Shown here: positions 1 through 8,325 of the stretch, one piece after another | Numbering within the stretch: position 1 is the stretch's first letter | Layout of the letters: the number at the start of each line of letters is the position of its first letter | Origin: Phycisphaeraceae bacterium | GTDB lineage: Bacteria; Planctomycetota; Phycisphaerae; Phycisphaerales; Phycisphaeraceae | NCBI GenBank assembly: GCA_028277745.1 | Contig: JANQFR010000068.1 | Location: 1-64,000 of the forward strand | Reading direction: 5' to 3' | DNA length: 64,000 nucleotides | The notes under the pieces: generated by a model | What the model saw: only the letters and a program-made list of their open reading frames with translations | What the model was told of the DNA's origin: nothing | The model's database searches: none | Made by a program: the position numbers and the translations under genes

Positions 1-8
1 CGGACGAG

Positions 9-683
9 ATGACCCCCCTCCCGGCGGGCCTGCGCGACCGGCTGGAGACCGCCGCGGACCACGTGGCGGTCGGCGTGACCCCGGGCCACGACGAACGGAT
101 GGAGCGGCACTCGATCACCGAGTGGATCGCCCGGCCCACGCTGGTGATGCGGCTGGGCTGGTACGTGGCCGCCGCGTGCCTCGCGATCGCGGCGCTGGCG
201 TGGTCGGGCGTGTGGGGGGCGCGTGAAACGCCGAGCCTGCCGCCGCTGGGCGAACTGGCGTCCTTACCCCGGCCCGAGCCCGTTGCGCCTCAATCGCCGA
301 TGGACTTCCGGCTCCGCGAAGACGTCATGGTGATCGCATGGCAGGCCATCCAGGAGCCGCTGGCGGCGTTGGGCGTTACCGGCGAGGTCGTCTGGAGCAC
401 CGCCGAGCAGCGCGGATACGGGTTTTTCTACGGCCTGCCCGTGAATGACCCCGCGGCGGACCAGTACCAACTCTGGATCTTCGACAAGGCCCGACCCGCC
501 GAGTTCCCGGTGAACGGCGGCGTATTCGACTCGACCTTCGACCCGGAGTCCGACGTGCTGATCGTCACGATCGACCCGGAGTTGCACGTGTTTGACCCTG
601 TAGGCTTCGCCGTCACGCGCGAGCGTCCCGGCGGCGTGGTGGTGTCCGACCGCGAGCAGTTGCTGCTCCGGGCCGAACGCTGA
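9..683 (+). CDS. RskA-like anti-sigma factor, C-terminal part (N-terminus probably outside the window)
   Basis: Resembles the extracytoplasmic half of RskA-type anti-sigma-K factors, which sequester an ECF sigma factor at the membrane. One transmembrane helix lies at about residues 46-70. It is followed by the typical extracytoplasmic domain, with a YQLWIFD strand near residue 154 and a terminal FAVTRERPGG strand near 201. The first 30 residues (LPAGLRDRLETAA) look like the linker that normally joins the zinc-binding anti-sigma domain to the helix. The ATG at 9 is therefore probably internal and the gene begins before base 1. A partner sigma gene would be expected just upstream but is not visible. 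A terminator follows the stop codon. The family call is fairly confident; the partner is unknown. Confidence 0.7.
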   Translation: MTPLPAGLRDRLETAADHVAVGVTPGHDERMERHSITEWIARPTLVMRLGWYVAAACLAIAALAWSGVWGARETPSLPPLGELASLPRPEPVAPQSPMDFRLREDVMVIAWQAIQEPLAALGVTGEVVWSTAEQRGYGFFYGLPVNDPAADQYQLWIFDKARPAEFPVNGGVFDSTFDPESDVLIVTIDPELHVFDPVGFAVTRERPGGVVVSDREQLLLRAER

Positions 684-713
684 GCAGGTTGCATTTTGTC
701 CCCCCCTCCACAT

Positions 714-745
714 CCCCGGCCACCGTGGCCGGGGGTGTTTTATTT
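714..745 (+). terminator. Intrinsic terminator after the anti-sigma gene
   Basis: A perfect 9-bp GC stem (CCCCGGCCA/TGGCCGGGG, loop CCG) is followed by GGTGTTTTATTTAAT. It lies 30 bases after the stop codon and just before a family A palindrome. Confidence 0.8.
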
Positions 746-746
746 A

Positions 747-799
747 ATAGCCGGCGGGCTACGCCCGCCTGGTCCAGGGCCGCGTAGCGGCCCGGCTAT
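747..799. repeat. Family A palindromic element, copy 1
   Basis: A 53-bp element with outer arms ATAGCC/GGCTAT enclosing two hairpins, GGCGGGC-TAC-GCCCGCC and GGGCCGC-GTA-GCGGCCC, joined by TGGTCCA. Near-identical copies occur at 6555, 21350, 32494 (reversed) and 44676 (reversed, diverged). This copy sits between the convergent ends of the anti-sigma gene and fusA. Confidence 0.9.
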
Positions 800-814
800 G
801 AAGTGATGTCGTGA

Positions 815-2953
815 TCAGCTCTCGTTGCCTTCGAGCACCGCCTTGGCGATGTTCGGCGGAACGGGGCGGTAGTCCAGGGGCTCCATCGCGTAAGACGCCC
901 GGCCCTGTGACATGCCGCGGAGCGTGGTCGAGTAGCCGAACATCTCCGAGAGCGGCGCCTCGGCGGTGACCACGCGGGTGTTGCCGCGTTGCTCGGTGTC
1001 GCTGATGATCGCCCGGCGGCGGTTGAGGTCGCCGGTGACGTTGCCCAGGAACTCGTCGGGGGTGGTGACCACGACCTTCATGATCGGCTCGAGCAGCTGG
1101 AGGCCGGCTTTGCGGCAGGCTTCCTTGAACGCGATGGAGCCGGCCATCTCGAAGGCGATCTGCGACGAGTCGACGTCGTGGTACTTGCCGTCGATGAGGG
1201 TGACCTTGACGCCGATGAGCGGGTAGCCCGCCAGGACGCCGGACTTGGCGGTGTTGCGGCTGCCCACGGCGACGGAGGGGATGTACTCGCGCGGGATGGC
1301 CCCGCCGACGATCGCGTTGACGAACGCGACGCCGCCTTCGTAATCCAGCTCCTGCTCCTTGGCCTCGGCCTCGGTAATCGGCTCGATCTGGATCGTACAG
1401 TCGCCGAACTGGCCCCGGCCGCCGGTCTGCTTCTTGTGGACGCCCTGGGCCTCGGCGGGCTTGCTGATCGCCTCACGGTAGGCGACCCGCGGCGTGCCGA
1501 CGTTGACGTTGACCTTCATGTCGCGGGTCAGCTTGGTCTTGATGATGTCCAGGTGCAGCTCGCCCATGCCGGCGATGATGGTCTGGCCGGTCTCCTCGTC
1601 GAAGTTCGACCGGAACGACGGGTCCTCGCGGCGGATCGTGGCCAGCGCGTTGGAGAGCTTCTCCTTGTCGGCCGCGGTGCCGGGCTCGATCGACATCGAG
1701 ATCACCGGCTCGGGGAACTCCATGCGTTCGAGCACGATGGGGTCGTCCGGGTCGCAGAGGGTGTCGCCGGTGACCGAGTTCTTGAGGCCGACCAGCGCGA
1801 CGATCGTGCCGGCGGGGGCGGCGTCGAGGGCCTGGCGGTCCTTGGCGTGCATCTCGAAGATGCGGGAGATGATCTCGCGCTTGCCGTTGTTGGGGTTGAG
1901 CACCCGGCTGCCCTTCTGCAGCTTGCCGGAATAGACCCGGGCGTAGGTCAGGTCGCCGTGGGCGTCGTTGACGATCTTGAAGACCAGGGCCGACAGCGGG
2001 GCGTCCTCGTCGTGGGGGCGGGAGAGCTCTTCGGTCTTGTCCTTGACGGCGGTGCCCTTGACGTCGGGGACCTCGGTCGGGTTGGGCAGGTAGTCGATGA
2101 TGCCGTCGATCAGCCGTTGGACGCCGATGTACTTGAGCGCCGAGCCGGTGAAGACCGGGTGGATCTGCTTGGAGAGGGTGCCCTTGCGCAGGGCGGCCTT
2201 GAGCTCGTCGACGGTGAGCTCTTCCTCCATGAGGTACTTCTCGGTGAGGGTGTCGTCGAGTTCGGCGGCTTTCTCGACGAGGTCGTGGCGCCACTTGTCG
2301 GCCTCTTCGCGGAGGTCGTCGGGGATGTCGCGCTCCTCGACCGTGGCGCCCTGCGACTCGGCGGTGAAGTAGTAGGCCTTCATCGCCAGCAGGTCGATGA
2401 CGCCCTCGAAGGTGTCGGACGAGCCGATGGGGATCTGCACGGCCACGGCGTTGGCGCCGAGGCGCTCGCCGATCGTGCCGAAGCTGAAGCCGAAGTCGGC
2501 GCCGAGCTTGTCCATCTTGTTGATGAAGCAGATGGAGGGCACGCCGTAACGCTCGGCCTGGCGCCAGACGGTTTCGGACTGAGCTTCAACGCCTTCCTTG
2601 CCGTCGAAGACGACCACCGCGCCGTCGAGGACGCGCATGGAGCGTTCGACCTCGATGGTGAAGTCGACGTGGCCGGGGGTGTCGATGAGGTTGAGGATGT
2701 AGTCCACGTTGTCCTTGGGCCAGGGGCAGGTGGTCGCGGCGGACTGGATGGTGATGCCGCGTTGCTGCTCATCCTCGAGGAAGTCCATGGTGGCGGTGCC
2801 CTCGTGGACCTCGCCCATCTTGTAGGTCTTGCCGGTGTAGTAGAGGATCCGCTCGGTGCAGGTGGTCTTGCCGGCGTCGATGTGGGCGCAGATGCCGAAG
2901 TTGCGGGTCTTCTGGAGTCGGGTGAGCTTGGCGGGGGCGGTGGCGGTGGTCAT
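815..2953 (-). CDS. fusA: Translation elongation factor G
   Basis: A 712-residue EF-G, the GTPase that drives translocation of tRNA and mRNA on the ribosome. Length and domain order match the family. The P-loop AHIDAGKTT is at residues 23-31, switch II DTPGH at 91-95 and the guanine-specificity motif NKMD at 145-148. The EF-G domain IV/V region with PREYIPSV and GYPLIGVKV follows towards the C-terminus. An AAAGGG ribosome binding site lies 7 bases before the ATG. The gene stands alone: no rpsL, rpsG or tuf is adjacent, unlike the classical str operon, and it is divergent from metY. It could be a second EF-G paralogue, but nothing in the motifs suggests a degenerate copy. Confidence 0.97.
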   Translation of the reverse strand: MTTATAPAKLTRLQKTRNFGICAHIDAGKTTCTERILYYTGKTYKMGEVHEGTATMDFLEDEQQRGITIQSAATTCPWPKDNVDYILNLIDTPGHVDFTIEVERSMRVLDGAVVVFDGKEGVEAQSETVWRQAERYGVPSICFINKMDKLGADFGFSFGTIGERLGANAVAVQIPIGSSDTFEGVIDLLAMKAYYFTAESQGATVEERDIPDDLREEADKWRHDLVEKAAELDDTLTEKYLMEEELTVDELKAALRKGTLSKQIHPVFTGSALKYIGVQRLIDGIIDYLPNPTEVPDVKGTAVKDKTEELSRPHDEDAPLSALVFKIVNDAHGDLTYARVYSGKLQKGSRVLNPNNGKREIISRIFEMHAKDRQALDAAPAGTIVALVGLKNSVTGDTLCDPDDPIVLERMEFPEPVISMSIEPGTAADKEKLSNALATIRREDPSFRSNFDEETGQTIIAGMGELHLDIIKTKLTRDMKVNVNVGTPRVAYREAISKPAEAQGVHKKQTGGRGQFGDCTIQIEPITEAEAKEQELDYEGGVAFVNAIVGGAIPREYIPSVAVGSRNTAKSGVLAGYPLIGVKVTLIDGKYHDVDSSQIAFEMAGSIAFKEACRKAGLQLLEPIMKVVVTTPDEFLGNVTGDLNRRRAIISDTEQRGNTRVVTAEAPLSEMFGYSTTLRGMSQGRASYAMEPLDYRPVPPNIAKAVLEGNES

Positions 2954-3224
2954 GGTGCTGCCCTTTGAGCGGCGTTGGCGTTGGGGTCAAGAGGGATATC
3001 GGATCGGCGGTTCGCCTCGCGGGAGGGCGCGGCGGGAAGGCCGGGGGTAGCCGTTATCGGTCAAAGCGGACGCTTCGGGCCATATCTCGTTCAGGCAGGC
3101 ATAAGGATAACGCCTACCCGCCACAATGGCCTGGATTGGCAAAGGATAGCGGTTCTCAGGGCGTCGTCAAGGCCTCGGAACTTCATAAATCCGTCTATCC
3201 GGATACTTGAATTGTTGATGCCGG
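2954..3224. other. Non-coding part of the fusA-metY divergent region
   Basis: No credible gene is seen here. The region must hold the fusA promoter on the minus strand, but I could not find a convincing -35/-10 pair. The part next to metY is described separately as a possible structured leader. Confidence 0.5.
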
Positions 3225-3362
3225 GGTGATAGGCTACGCGACTCGCCTCACACGGTGTGCGGCGAATCCTCACCGAATCGGAGCGAGCAATCAATCCGGT
3301 AGAACCATTCGACGGGCCGGCGTCCGCAGCGTAGCGGCCGGCGGCCCCGAGAAGATACGGAG
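3225..3362 (+). promoter_or_regulatory. Candidate structured 5' leader of metY
   Basis: GGTGA at 3225-3229 can pair with TCACC at 3270-3274. This encloses a strong hairpin, TCGCC...CACA/TGTG...GGCGA, at 3243-3265. A second GC hairpin, GGGCCGGC with GCCGGCGGCCC, lies at 3314-3347 and ends 9 bases before the ACGGAG ribosome binding site at 3357-3362. A compact fold followed by a hairpin near the ribosome binding site is a riboswitch-like layout in front of a methionine gene. It matches no SAM or SAH riboswitch consensus I recognise, so this is only a candidate. Confidence 0.3.
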
Positions 3363-3368
3363 CCTCCA

Positions 3369-4682
3369 ATGTCTGACCCTTCGACCTATCGCCTCGGCAC
3401 CCAGTGTCTCCACGCCGGCCAGGAACCGGACAGCGCCACCAATTCCCGCGCGGTCCCGATCTACGCCACCACCTCCTTCACCTTCAACGACACCGACCAT
3501 GCCGCGGCCCTGTTCGGGCTTCAGGAGTTCGGCAACATCTACTCCCGGCTCATGAACCCGACCACCGACGTCCTCGAGAAGCGGCTCGCCGCGATGGACG
3601 GCGGCGCCACCGGCCTCGCCTTCGCCTCCGGACAGGCCGCCATCACCGCCTCCCTGCTCACCATCGTCCACGCCGGCCAGAACTTCATCTCCTCCACCGA
3701 CCTCTACGGCGGCACCTGGACCCTCTTCACCCAGACCTTCAAGAACCTGGGCATCGAGGTCCGCTTCTTCGATCCCCTCGAGCCCGGCAAGATCGCCGAG
3801 CTTGTTGATGAGAACACCCGCTGCGTCTACATGGAGTCGCTGGGCAACCCCAAGAACGACGTCCCCGACTTCCGCGCCATCAGCAGCGTCGCCCACGAGA
3901 ACGGCCTGCCGGTCATCTGTGACAACACCGTCATGACCCCGGCCCTGCTGCGGCCCATCGAGCACGGCATCGACATCGTTGTCTACTCCACCACCAAGTT
4001 CATCGGCGGCCACGGCACCCACATCGGCGGCGCCCTCATCGACAGCGGCAACTTCAAGTGGGCCGAGAACCCCGAGAAGTGGCCCGAGTTCTGCGCCCCG
4101 GCTCCCTCCTATCACGGCGCCGTCTTCGAAGAGCACCTGCGGCCCTTCGGCAACATCGCCTACAACCTCCACGCCCGCACCCACTGGCTGCGGGACACCG
4201 GCGGCTCGATGAGCCCGTTCGCCGCCTTCCTGTTCCTCCAGGGCCTGGAAACCCTGCACCTGCGTATGCCGCGGCATTGCGAGAACGCCCAGAAGGTCGC
4301 CGAGTACCTCGAGCGTCACGAAGCGGTCGAGTGGGTCAACTACCCCGGCCTGTCCAGCTCCAAGACCCACGCCAACGCGCAGAAGTACCTGCCCGACGGC
4401 TGCGGCGCAATCCTGGGCTTCGGCGTCAAGGGCGGCATCGAGGCCGGCAAGGCCGTCGTCAACAACACCAAGCTCTGCTCGCACCTGGCCAACGTCGGCG
4501 ACGCCAAGACGCTCATCATCCACCCCGCGTCGACCACCCACAGCCAGCTCACCGCCGAGGAGCAGGCCCAGACCGGCGTGACGCCCGAGTACGTCCGCCT
4601 CTCGGTCGGCATCGAGGACGCCGACGACATCATCGCCGACCTCGACCAGGCCCTGCACGCCGCCCAGACCGCCGCGGTCTGA
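3369..4682 (+). CDS. metY: O-acetylhomoserine sulfhydrylase (aminocarboxypropyltransferase)
   Basis: A 437-residue Cys/Met-metabolism PLP enzyme. It makes homocysteine from O-acetyl-L-homoserine and sulfide, the direct sulfhydrylation route. The PLP-binding lysine is Lys210 in YSTTKFIGGHG. Asp185 of CDNT sits where the pyridine-nitrogen ligand belongs, and the N-terminal THCLHAG-like motif appears as TQCLHAGQ. Length fits MetY (about 430) better than MetB/MetC (about 390). ACGGAG lies 6 bases before the ATG. The gene precedes metXW, which makes its substrate, with 59 bases between them that contain a strong terminator. O-succinylhomoserine specificity cannot be excluded from sequence alone. 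Confidence 0.92.
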   Translation: MSDPSTYRLGTQCLHAGQEPDSATNSRAVPIYATTSFTFNDTDHAAALFGLQEFGNIYSRLMNPTTDVLEKRLAAMDGGATGLAFASGQAAITASLLTIVHAGQNFISSTDLYGGTWTLFTQTFKNLGIEVRFFDPLEPGKIAELVDENTRCVYMESLGNPKNDVPDFRAISSVAHENGLPVICDNTVMTPALLRPIEHGIDIVVYSTTKFIGGHGTHIGGALIDSGNFKWAENPEKWPEFCAPAPSYHGAVFEEHLRPFGNIAYNLHARTHWLRDTGGSMSPFAAFLFLQGLETLHLRMPRHCENAQKVAEYLERHEAVEWVNYPGLSSSKTHANAQKYLPDGCGAILGFGVKGGIEAGKAVVNNTKLCSHLANVGDAKTLIIHPASTTHSQLTAEEQAQTGVTPEYVRLSVGIEDADDIIADLDQALHAAQTAAV

Positions 4683-4706
4683 GCCGGCTTGACAACCCGA
4701 CCCTTG

Positions 4707-4739
4707 AAGCCCGGGGACAACCGTCCCCGGGCTTTCTTT
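4707..4739 (+). terminator. Intrinsic terminator or attenuator between metY and metXW
   Basis: A perfect 12-bp stem (AAGCCCGGGGAC/GTCCCCGGGCTT) with loop AACC runs into TTTCTTT. The T-rich end stops 2 bases before the apparent metXW ATG at 4742, so the hairpin occupies the place where a ribosome binding site would be. Confidence 0.85.
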
Positions 4740-4741
4740 CC

Positions 4742-6547
4742 ATGAACGACGCCTTCGCCAGCTCCGACGCCTCACGCACCGCTGACCCGTTGATTCACGC
4801 CAGAACCGTGCGCTTCAAGGGCCCGCTGCATATGGTTCGCGAGGGCAGCCTCCCCCACGTCGACGTCACCTACGAAACCTACGGCTCGCTCAACGCCCAG
4901 CGTGACAACGCGGTCCTCGTCTGCCACGCCCTCACCGGCGATTCGCACGTCGCCCGACACGACGACGGCGACGCCCCCGGCTGGTGGGACATCGTCGTCG
5001 GGCCCGGCAAGGCGATCGACACCGACCGGTTCTTCGTGATCTGCTCGAACGTCCTGGGCTCCTGCCGCGGCACGACCGGGCCCAACTCCGTCAACCCCGC
5101 GACCGGCCTGCCCTACGGCCGCGACTTCCCGGCCGTCACCGTCGAGGATATGGTCGACGTGCAGGCCCGGCTGATCGACCACCTGGGGATCGACAAGCTC
5201 TTCGCGGTCGTCGGCGGGTCGCTGGGCGGGCACCAGGCGCTGGCGTGGGCGACCCGTTACCCCGACCGCGTGCTGGCTTGCGCCGTGATCGCCGCCTCGC
5301 CGCACCTGACCGCCCAGGCCCTGGCGTTCGACGTCGTCGGCCGCAACGCCATCCTCCGCGACCCGCACTTCCACGACGGCCAGTACTACGACCAGGACAC
5401 CAAGCCCGACACCGGCCTGGCGCTGGCGCGCATGCTCGGGCACATCACCTACCTCTCGCCCGAGTCGATGGCGATCAAGTTCGACGCCGACAAGTTCCAG
5501 CCGCGCGACGTGGCGACCGAGTTCGAAAAGCAGTTCAGCGTCGGGTCGTACCTGGCCTACCAGGGCGACAAGTTCGTCGAACGGTTCGACGCCAACAGCT
5601 ACATCACGATCAGCACCGCGATGGACCGCTTCGAGCTGGGCCGTTCGCCCGGCAGCCTCGCGCGGGCGTTGGGGGCGTCCAATTGCAGGTGGCTGGTGCT
5701 GAGCTTCACCAGTGACTGGCTCTTCCCGGCGTTCCAGTCGCGGCAGATCGTCGACGCGCTGATCGCCACCCGTCAGTACGTCAGTTACTGCAACGTCCAG
5801 AGCGACGCCGGGCACGACGCGTTCCTGCTGCCCAACGACCTGGACGCCTACGGCCAGATGCTCAAGGCGTTCCTCGAATCGACCACCCCCGACGCCACGT
5901 TCAGCCCGCTGTCCCCGGAGGACGACGACCCGAGCTGTGCGGTGCTGCACCACGACCGGATCGACTACGACCGCATGCTGCCGTTGATCGAGCCCGGGTC
6001 CTCGGTGCTCGACCTGGGCTGCGGCCGGGGCGGCCTGCTGACCCGGCTCGCGCACGAGCATGGCGCCGACCGGCTGGTCGGCGTCGAGCTGGACGAACAG
6101 AACATCCTCGCCACGCTCCAGCGCGGGTTCGACATCATCCAGGCCGACCTCAACGAGGGCCTGCCCGAGTTCGGCGACAACGAGTTCGACTACGTGGTCC
6201 TCTCACAGACCCTCCAGTCGATCATCCGCACCGAGGCGGTCGTCGATGAGATCGTCCGCGTCGGCCGGAGGGCGATCGTGAGCTTCCCCAACTTCGCCTA
6301 CAAGAAGATCCGCGACGCCCTGGCGGTCGACGGGCGCAGCCCCGGCACCGACGGCGGGCAACTGCCCTACGCCTGGTACAACACGCCCAACCGCCGGTTC
6401 CTGTCCGTGCTCGACTGGCGGGAGTTCTGCGCCGAGCGCGACCTGACGATCCACGACGCGGTCTACCTGAACACCGAGGAGAGCCGGACAGTCGTCGATA
6501 ACCCGAACCTCAACGCGGACCTGGCGATCTTCGTTATCAGTCGGTAG
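4742..6547 (+). CDS. metX-metW: Homoserine O-acetyltransferase fused to MetW methyltransferase-like domain
   Basis: A 601-residue fusion. Residues about 20-385 are MetX, an alpha/beta hydrolase that acetylates homoserine. It shows TYETYGSLN (43-51), nucleophile Ser160 in GGSLGGHQ, Asp325 in TSDWLF and His358 in AGHDAF. Residues about 405-601 are MetW, with a SAM-type motif VLDLGCGRGG (422-431) and the family signature SFPNFAYKK. MetX and MetW are normally adjacent separate genes, and MetW is known to assist MetX, so the fusion fixes a 1:1 ratio. Homology to MetX begins near residue 20, which supports a start close to 4742. The ATG directly follows a terminator hairpin and has no ribosome binding site. 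A family A palindrome lies just after the stop. Confidence 0.93.
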   Translation: MNDAFASSDASRTADPLIHARTVRFKGPLHMVREGSLPHVDVTYETYGSLNAQRDNAVLVCHALTGDSHVARHDDGDAPGWWDIVVGPGKAIDTDRFFVICSNVLGSCRGTTGPNSVNPATGLPYGRDFPAVTVEDMVDVQARLIDHLGIDKLFAVVGGSLGGHQALAWATRYPDRVLACAVIAASPHLTAQALAFDVVGRNAILRDPHFHDGQYYDQDTKPDTGLALARMLGHITYLSPESMAIKFDADKFQPRDVATEFEKQFSVGSYLAYQGDKFVERFDANSYITISTAMDRFELGRSPGSLARALGASNCRWLVLSFTSDWLFPAFQSRQIVDALIATRQYVSYCNVQSDAGHDAFLLPNDLDAYGQMLKAFLESTTPDATFSPLSPEDDDPSCAVLHHDRIDYDRMLPLIEPGSSVLDLGCGRGGLLTRLAHEHGADRLVGVELDEQNILATLQRGFDIIQADLNEGLPEFGDNEFDYVVLSQTLQSIIRTEAVVDEIVRVGRRAIVSFPNFAYKKIRDALAVDGRSPGTDGGQLPYAWYNTPNRRFLSVLDWREFCAERDLTIHDAVYLNTEESRTVVDNPNLNADLAIFVISR

Positions 6548-6554
6548 GGATGGC

Positions 6555-6607
6555 CACAGCCGGCGGGCTACGCCCGCCTGGTCCGGGGCCGTGTAGCGGC
6601 CCGGCTA
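6555..6607. repeat. Family A palindromic element, copy 2
   Basis: Same two-hairpin element as at 747-799, with a few substitutions (CAGCC for TAGCC at the left edge, GTGTAGC for GCGTAGC). It lies between the convergent ends of metXW and the HAD gene. Confidence 0.9.
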
Positions 6608-6627
6608 TTTCCGCCGTGCAACTCTCT

Positions 6628-7395
6628 CTAAACTGGCAGCCGATCAAGAATGTTCAGCACCCCTTCGATCTCGGCGTGCGGCGAGATGTAATCGGAGACG
6701 GGGTCCAGGTCGGGGTGCCGGTTGTCGGGCGCGGCGAACCAGGCGACGTTCTGGGCGATCGCGAGGTCGCCCGCGGTGTCGCCGATCCCCGCCAGCCGGT
6801 CGGGGTCGAGCTGGGCGTACTCGATCAGCCGGTGGATGCCGGTCGCCTTCGAGATGTGAGTCAGATCGCAGTTGATGTAGTTCCAGGTCAGCGAGATGCG
6901 GAACGGCCAGCCCTGCGCTTCGCATTGCGCCCGGATCAGCTTGCTTTTCTGCTGGAGGTAGTCGTGGTCGGGGTGGTAGGGCGAGACGGAGGCGGTCTTG
7001 CCCGGCTGGATGGTCAGGCCGTCGGGGCCGAAAGAGGCGTCGATCCAGTCGTAGAGGGTGCGCACGGCCACGAGGTGGTCGTGGGTGATGGCCGGGTCGA
7101 TGTGGAACGAGTTGTCGCCGGGGTGGTACACCCAGACGCCGTTCTCGCAGACGCAGGGCATGACGGTGTTGGCCAGCAGCCGGCAGACGCACTCGGCGAA
7201 GCCGTGCGGCCGGCCGGTGCAGACGGTGATGATCGGCCGGTCCCGCCGTTCGACCGCGCGGCGGTTGTAGTCGGCGACCCGCGCGAGCCGGTCGAGGTCC
7301 AGCGCGCCGCCCGACTCGGGGCACAGGCAGCCGTCGATGTCGCAGAGCAGGGCGTCGAACCGGGCGTCGGTGCGGAAAACAGGGAGCGGCGTCAT
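6628..7395 (-). CDS. HAD-superfamily hydrolase (phosphatase-like)
   Basis: A 255-residue cytosolic HAD hydrolase. The motif I aspartates are in CDIDG (Asp19, Asp21). Motif II is the Thr of VCTGRP, and motif IV is GIGDTAGD near the C-terminus. The long cap between motifs II and III is typical of Cof/sucrose-phosphatase-like type IIB enzymes, which usually dephosphorylate sugar phosphates. The exact substrate cannot be read from sequence. I chose the ATG at 7395 because an AGGA lies a normal distance upstream; the in-frame ATG at 7404 overlaps that site. The gene is divergent from the next one with only about 80 bases between them, so the promoters probably overlap. Confidence 0.8.
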   Translation of the reverse strand: MTPLPVFRTDARFDALLCDIDGCLCPESGGALDLDRLARVADYNRRAVERRDRPIITVCTGRPHGFAECVCRLLANTVMPCVCENGVWVYHPGDNSFHIDPAITHDHLVAVRTLYDWIDASFGPDGLTIQPGKTASVSPYHPDHDYLQQKSKLIRAQCEAQGWPFRISLTWNYINCDLTHISKATGIHRLIEYAQLDPDRLAGIGDTAGDLAIAQNVAWFAAPDNRHPDLDPVSDYISPHAEIEGVLNILDRLPV

Positions 7396-7477
7396 GGGCG
7401 ACATCCTAGCGATCTTCTGTTCATATGCGGTATGATGGTGGCGGGTAGTGATTTTCATCTCATTGCAAGGGGCTGTC

Positions 7478-8224
7478 ATGGAGCGACCGCTGCTGATCGT
7501 CAACATCGTTTTCACGGCGATCTTCGCTGTCTTGGTGATCATCCTGCTGTTCGACGTGTCGAAGATCGACACCCGCACCGGCGACCTGCCCGGCGCCGAA
7601 GAGCTCGGCGCCCTCGTGGAGGCGGCCCCCGGCCTGCACGATCAGGCGACCACGGTCGGGCAACGCCTGGCCCTGCTGCAGAAGCAGGTCTCCGACCTGA
7701 CCACGCAGATGCAGACGGCGTCGCAGGAACTGGCCCGGCTCACCGCGGAAGGCGCCGCCGTCCGCGAGCAGAACGACAGGCTCGCCTCACGCCTGGACAC
7801 GAATGACCAGGAGCGGATCGCCGGGTTCGAGACGCTCCGCGGCCAACTCGCTTCGCGCCTCCAGGCCACCGAAACCTCGCTCTCCGACATCAACACGCGT
7901 CTGAGTGACTTGATGAAAACCCTCGGCCTTACCGGCGTCGACATCTCCGGCGACTGGCTGCTGACCCTCCCCAGCGGCGCGACCCAGGCGGTCAGCCTGA
8001 CCGACATGGGCAACGACCGCTTCAACTTCAAGCCCGACTCGCTGCTGATGTCGGGCGTCTACCGCCTCGACGGCGACCGGCTGGCCATGCTGCGGCCCAA
8101 CGACCGCCGATTCACCGAGTTCACCTGGGCGGTCGAGGATGACGGGTCTCTGGTGCTCGTCGAGGAGCCCGACATTTCCCAGACCGGCCAGTCTTTCGCG
8201 GGCGCCACACTCACGCGGCCGTAG
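7478..8224 (+). CDS. Membrane-anchored coiled-coil protein of unknown function
   Basis: A 248-residue protein I do not recognise. One N-terminal signal-anchor helix (about residues 6-25) is followed by a heptad-rich coiled coil (about 45-150). A compact C-terminal beta-rich domain (about 160-248) contains GDWLLTLPSGATQAVSL and GVYRLDGDRLAML repeats of lipocalin-like or META-like flavour. The ATG at 7478 was chosen because AAGGGG precedes it and the anchor then starts at residue 4. A periplasmic or outer-face role is inferred from topology only. It precedes the pst locus but has its own spacing and is probably a separate unit. Confidence 0.65.
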   Translation: MERPLLIVNIVFTAIFAVLVIILLFDVSKIDTRTGDLPGAEELGALVEAAPGLHDQATTVGQRLALLQKQVSDLTTQMQTASQELARLTAEGAAVREQNDRLASRLDTNDQERIAGFETLRGQLASRLQATETSLSDINTRLSDLMKTLGLTGVDISGDWLLTLPSGATQAVSLTDMGNDRFNFKPDSLLMSGVYRLDGDRLAMLRPNDRRFTEFTWAVEDDGSLVLVEEPDISQTGQSFAGATLTRP

Positions 8225-8238
8225 CCCGCGGCGGCATT

Positions 8239-8267
8239 TTGAAATAAATCGTCGTTTATGGAATACT
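8239..8267 (+). promoter_or_regulatory. Probable sigma-70-type promoter of the pst operon
   Basis: TTGAAA and AATACT are separated by 17 bases (5/6 and 4/6 matches to consensus). They lie in an AT-rich patch of this GC-rich genome, about 60 bases before pstS. No Pho box was recognised. Confidence 0.5.
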
Positions 8268-8325
8268 CGCGCCCGCCCATGGCGTTGGTGGGGTGGTTGT
8301 CCCCCCTCACCTTGCGGAGTCATCC

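Noticed and set aside
989-2968. A 659-codon open frame on the plus strand opposite fusA
   Set aside because: It is the antisense of a clear EF-G gene. Its product is low-complexity Gly/Ala/Val/Asp/Leu, as expected from GC-rich third positions.
4688-4693. A TTGACA box between metY and metXW as a metXW promoter
   Set aside because: No -10 box is found at 15-19 bases; the expected place is inside the terminator stem.
4058-4741. An upstream in-frame extension of metXW
   Set aside because: It overlaps metY in another frame, is Arg/Pro-rich and crosses a terminator.
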